A stretch of 8,000 nucleotides of DNA from Cellvibrionales bacterium UBA3090. GTDB lineage: Bacteria > Pseudomonadota > Gammaproteobacteria > Pseudomonadales > Porticoccaceae. The position numbers and the translations under genes were made by a program. Where the stretch lies: contig DFBC01000055.1 of NCBI GenBank assembly GCA_002367235.1, positions 1-8,000 of the forward strand. Direction: 5' to 3'. The notes under the pieces are model-generated. The model did not search any database. It had not been told where the DNA came from and was given only the letters and a program-made list of their open reading frames with translations. This document shows positions 6,554 to 8,000 of this stretch, one piece after another; position 1 is the stretch's first letter; every line of letters begins with the position of its first letter.

Positions 6554-7969
6554 TCAGGTAGTTAAGGTTCTCATCAACTGTTTTACATCCTCGCTGATAT
6601 CCCGACTGGTTTCTTGTAGCTCCTTGACCTTTCTGCAGGCATGCAGAACTGTCGTGTGGTCACGACCACCAAATGCCTCACCTATCTCAGGTAAGCTGTG
6701 GTTGGTAAGCTCCTTGGCCAAAGCCATTGCCACCTGCCTAGGACGAGCCACAGAACGACTTCGGCGCTTGGAAAGAAGCTCCGACATTTTAACCTTATAG
6801 TACTCAGATACCACGCGCTGGATATTGTCGATTGTCACCAGTTTGTCTTGGAGGGCTAGAAGATCCTTTAAGGATTCTCTTATCAATTCAATATTGATGG
6901 GGCTTCCGGTGAAGTGAGCACTTGCTATCACCCTTTTTAGTGCCCCTTCTAACTCTCGTACATTTGAACGAATACGCTGGGCAATGAAAAAAGCCGCATC
7001 ATTAGGCAGGTCGACTCTTGCCTGTTGCGCTTTTTTGATCAAAATAGCGACCCGCGTCTCTAGCTCTGGTGGCTCAACGGCGACAGTCAACCCCCAACCA
7101 AAACGTGATTTTAAGCGCTCTTCGAGGCCGACTATTTCTTTTGGGTAGCGATCACAGGTGAGAATCATTTGCTGCCCGCCTTCAAGCAAGGCATTGAAGG
7201 TATGAAAAAACTCCTCTTGGGATCGCTCCTTTCCGGCAAAAAACTGTATGTCGTCAATAAGCAGTGCATCAACTGAACGGTAAAATCGTTTGAAATCATT
7301 AATGGCATTTAGCTGTAGAGCCTTAACCATATCGGCTACAAACCGCTCAGAATGTAAGTAAATAATTTTAGCGTTTGGTTTTTGTTGCCGTAGTGCATTG
7401 CCAACAGCGTGCATTAGGTGTGTCTTACCCAGACCAACACCACCATATATAAAAAGTGGGTTATAAGAACCTCCGGGGTTTTCCGCAACCTGACGCGATG
7501 CTGCTAATGCTAACTGGTTTGATTTACCCTCAACAAATGACCCAAAGGTAAACGTCTCGTTGACATTACTTCGGTGGTTCAAGCCACCCTCAACATCTGG
7601 TTTTCGCACCTCTGGCTGTACATGTATATGTGTTGTTGCCGGGAATGAAGGCTTTTCTAGAACCACGGGCGGCGCAGCTTGTTTTGTAACTTGAGGGATG
7701 GACTGCTGACCGTTGTTGGACTCTACGATAACAGCACAATGCTCCCCACGGAGCTGCTGATAGATCTCTGCTATTCGTTCGAGAAACTTATCCGACACCC
7801 AATCTTTTACAAAACGGTTTGGCGCAACTAGTCGAATTTCGTTTGATAATATAGATTTGTCATCTTGGCTTAGATCTAACTGCAGCGGTCTTATCCAGGT
7901 ATTAAACTGCTGTGCTGGAAGCTCCTCCTGAAGATAGCCCAGACACTTTTCCCATAAGACTTGAGCCAA
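6554..7969 (-). CDS. dnaA: Chromosomal replication initiator protein DnaA
   Basis: DnaA is the AAA+ initiator that binds DnaA boxes at oriC and melts the origin. The 471-residue product (E. coli 467) has all four domains. Domain I, about 1-85, contains LPAQQFNTWIRPLQ and the APNRFVKDWV segment. A variable linker covers about 86-135. The AAA+ core has Walker A GGVGLGKTH (176-184), Walker B LLIDD (236-240), and the ERLKSRFGWG box with R285 and R289, corresponding to the arginine-finger region. The C-terminal DNA-binding domain has RRSRSVARPRQ and the DnaA signature GGRDHTTVLHACRKV (434-448). The start is TTG at 7969: it puts the L-W-x-x-C motif at the family position and has AGGGG six bases upstream. 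A rare start may keep DnaA level low, which is inference. The promoter and probably oriC lie beyond the window. Confidence 0.98.
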   Translation of the reverse strand: MAQVLWEKCLGYLQEELPAQQFNTWIRPLQLDLSQDDKSILSNEIRLVAPNRFVKDWVSDKFLERIAEIYQQLRGEHCAVIVESNNGQQSIPQVTKQAAPPVVLEKPSFPATTHIHVQPEVRKPDVEGGLNHRSNVNETFTFGSFVEGKSNQLALAASRQVAENPGGSYNPLFIYGGVGLGKTHLMHAVGNALRQQKPNAKIIYLHSERFVADMVKALQLNAINDFKRFYRSVDALLIDDIQFFAGKERSQEEFFHTFNALLEGGQQMILTCDRYPKEIVGLEERLKSRFGWGLTVAVEPPELETRVAILIKKAQQARVDLPNDAAFFIAQRIRSNVRELEGALKRVIASAHFTGSPINIELIRESLKDLLALQDKLVTIDNIQRVVSEYYKVKMSELLSKRRSRSVARPRQVAMALAKELTNHSLPEIGEAFGGRDHTTVLHACRKVKELQETSRDISEDVKQLMRTLTT

Positions 7970-7975
7970 GTTATA

Positions 7976-7980
7976 CCCCT
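7976..7980 (-). promoter_or_regulatory. Shine-Dalgarno supporting the TTG start of dnaA
   Basis: On the - strand AGGGG lies six bases before the TTG at 7969, ideal spacing for initiation there. This is the main sequence evidence, with family alignment, that the gene starts at a TTG and not at a later ATG. Confidence 0.75.
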
Positions 7981-8000
7981 ATAAACGTCAGATTATTTTT

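Noticed and set aside
7970..8000. oriC at the window's right edge
   Set aside because: Only 31 bases upstream of dnaA are visible, with no DnaA box among them. The origin is probably further upstream, toward rpmH, outside the window.

Overview
This window is the chromosomal origin-side core region of a gammaproteobacterium. It holds the tail of glyS, then gmhB and plsC on the + strand, followed by a small basic protein gene. Converging on these from the other side is the - strand block dnaA-dnaN-recF-gyrB. As I recall it, Pseudomonas has the same gene order around dnaA (dnaA, dnaN, recF, gyrB, a PlsC-type acyltransferase, gmhB, glyS). The proteins look gammaproteobacterial: GyrB has the long TOPRIM-insert form (about 805 aa), DnaN is 366 aa and ends in MPMRL, and DnaA closely resembles the E. 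coli protein. Codon use is mixed and moderately AT-leaning, unlike high-GC Pseudomonas. A marine or cellvibrionaceous relative of the Pseudomonadales is my guess, but the window does not fix the genus.

Layout. 1-153: last 50 codons of glyS. 196-771 and 768-1493: gmhB and plsC, overlapping by ATGA and probably one operon with glyS. Both products serve the cell envelope (LPS heptose and phosphatidic acid). About 1584-1757: a 57-60 codon Arg-rich protein of unknown function. 1770-1797: a strong hairpin with an A-tract on one side and a T-tract on the other, acting as a shared bidirectional terminator between the converging transcription units. 1820-4237: gyrB (-). 4274-5362: recF (-). 5387-6487: dnaN (-). 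6554-7969: dnaA (-), with a TTG start backed by a good Shine-Dalgarno. The dnaA promoter and the probable oriC lie beyond base 8000. No gene-free stretch exceeds about 100 bases.

The most notable non-genic signal is a pair of perfect palindromes TGTTCCACGTGGAACA, both inside recF (4296-4311 and 4929-4944). They match the ParB-binding parS centromere sequence. Both lie in the same codon phase, so each makes RecF read F-H-V-E-H, and one of them forms the C-terminal tail of RecF. The genes together cover initiation (DnaA), processivity (DnaN), gap repair (RecF), supercoiling (GyrB) and, through parS, origin segregation. I see no defence system, mobile element, CRISPR array or undescribed multi-gene system here. 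The least understood gene is the small Arg-rich one.
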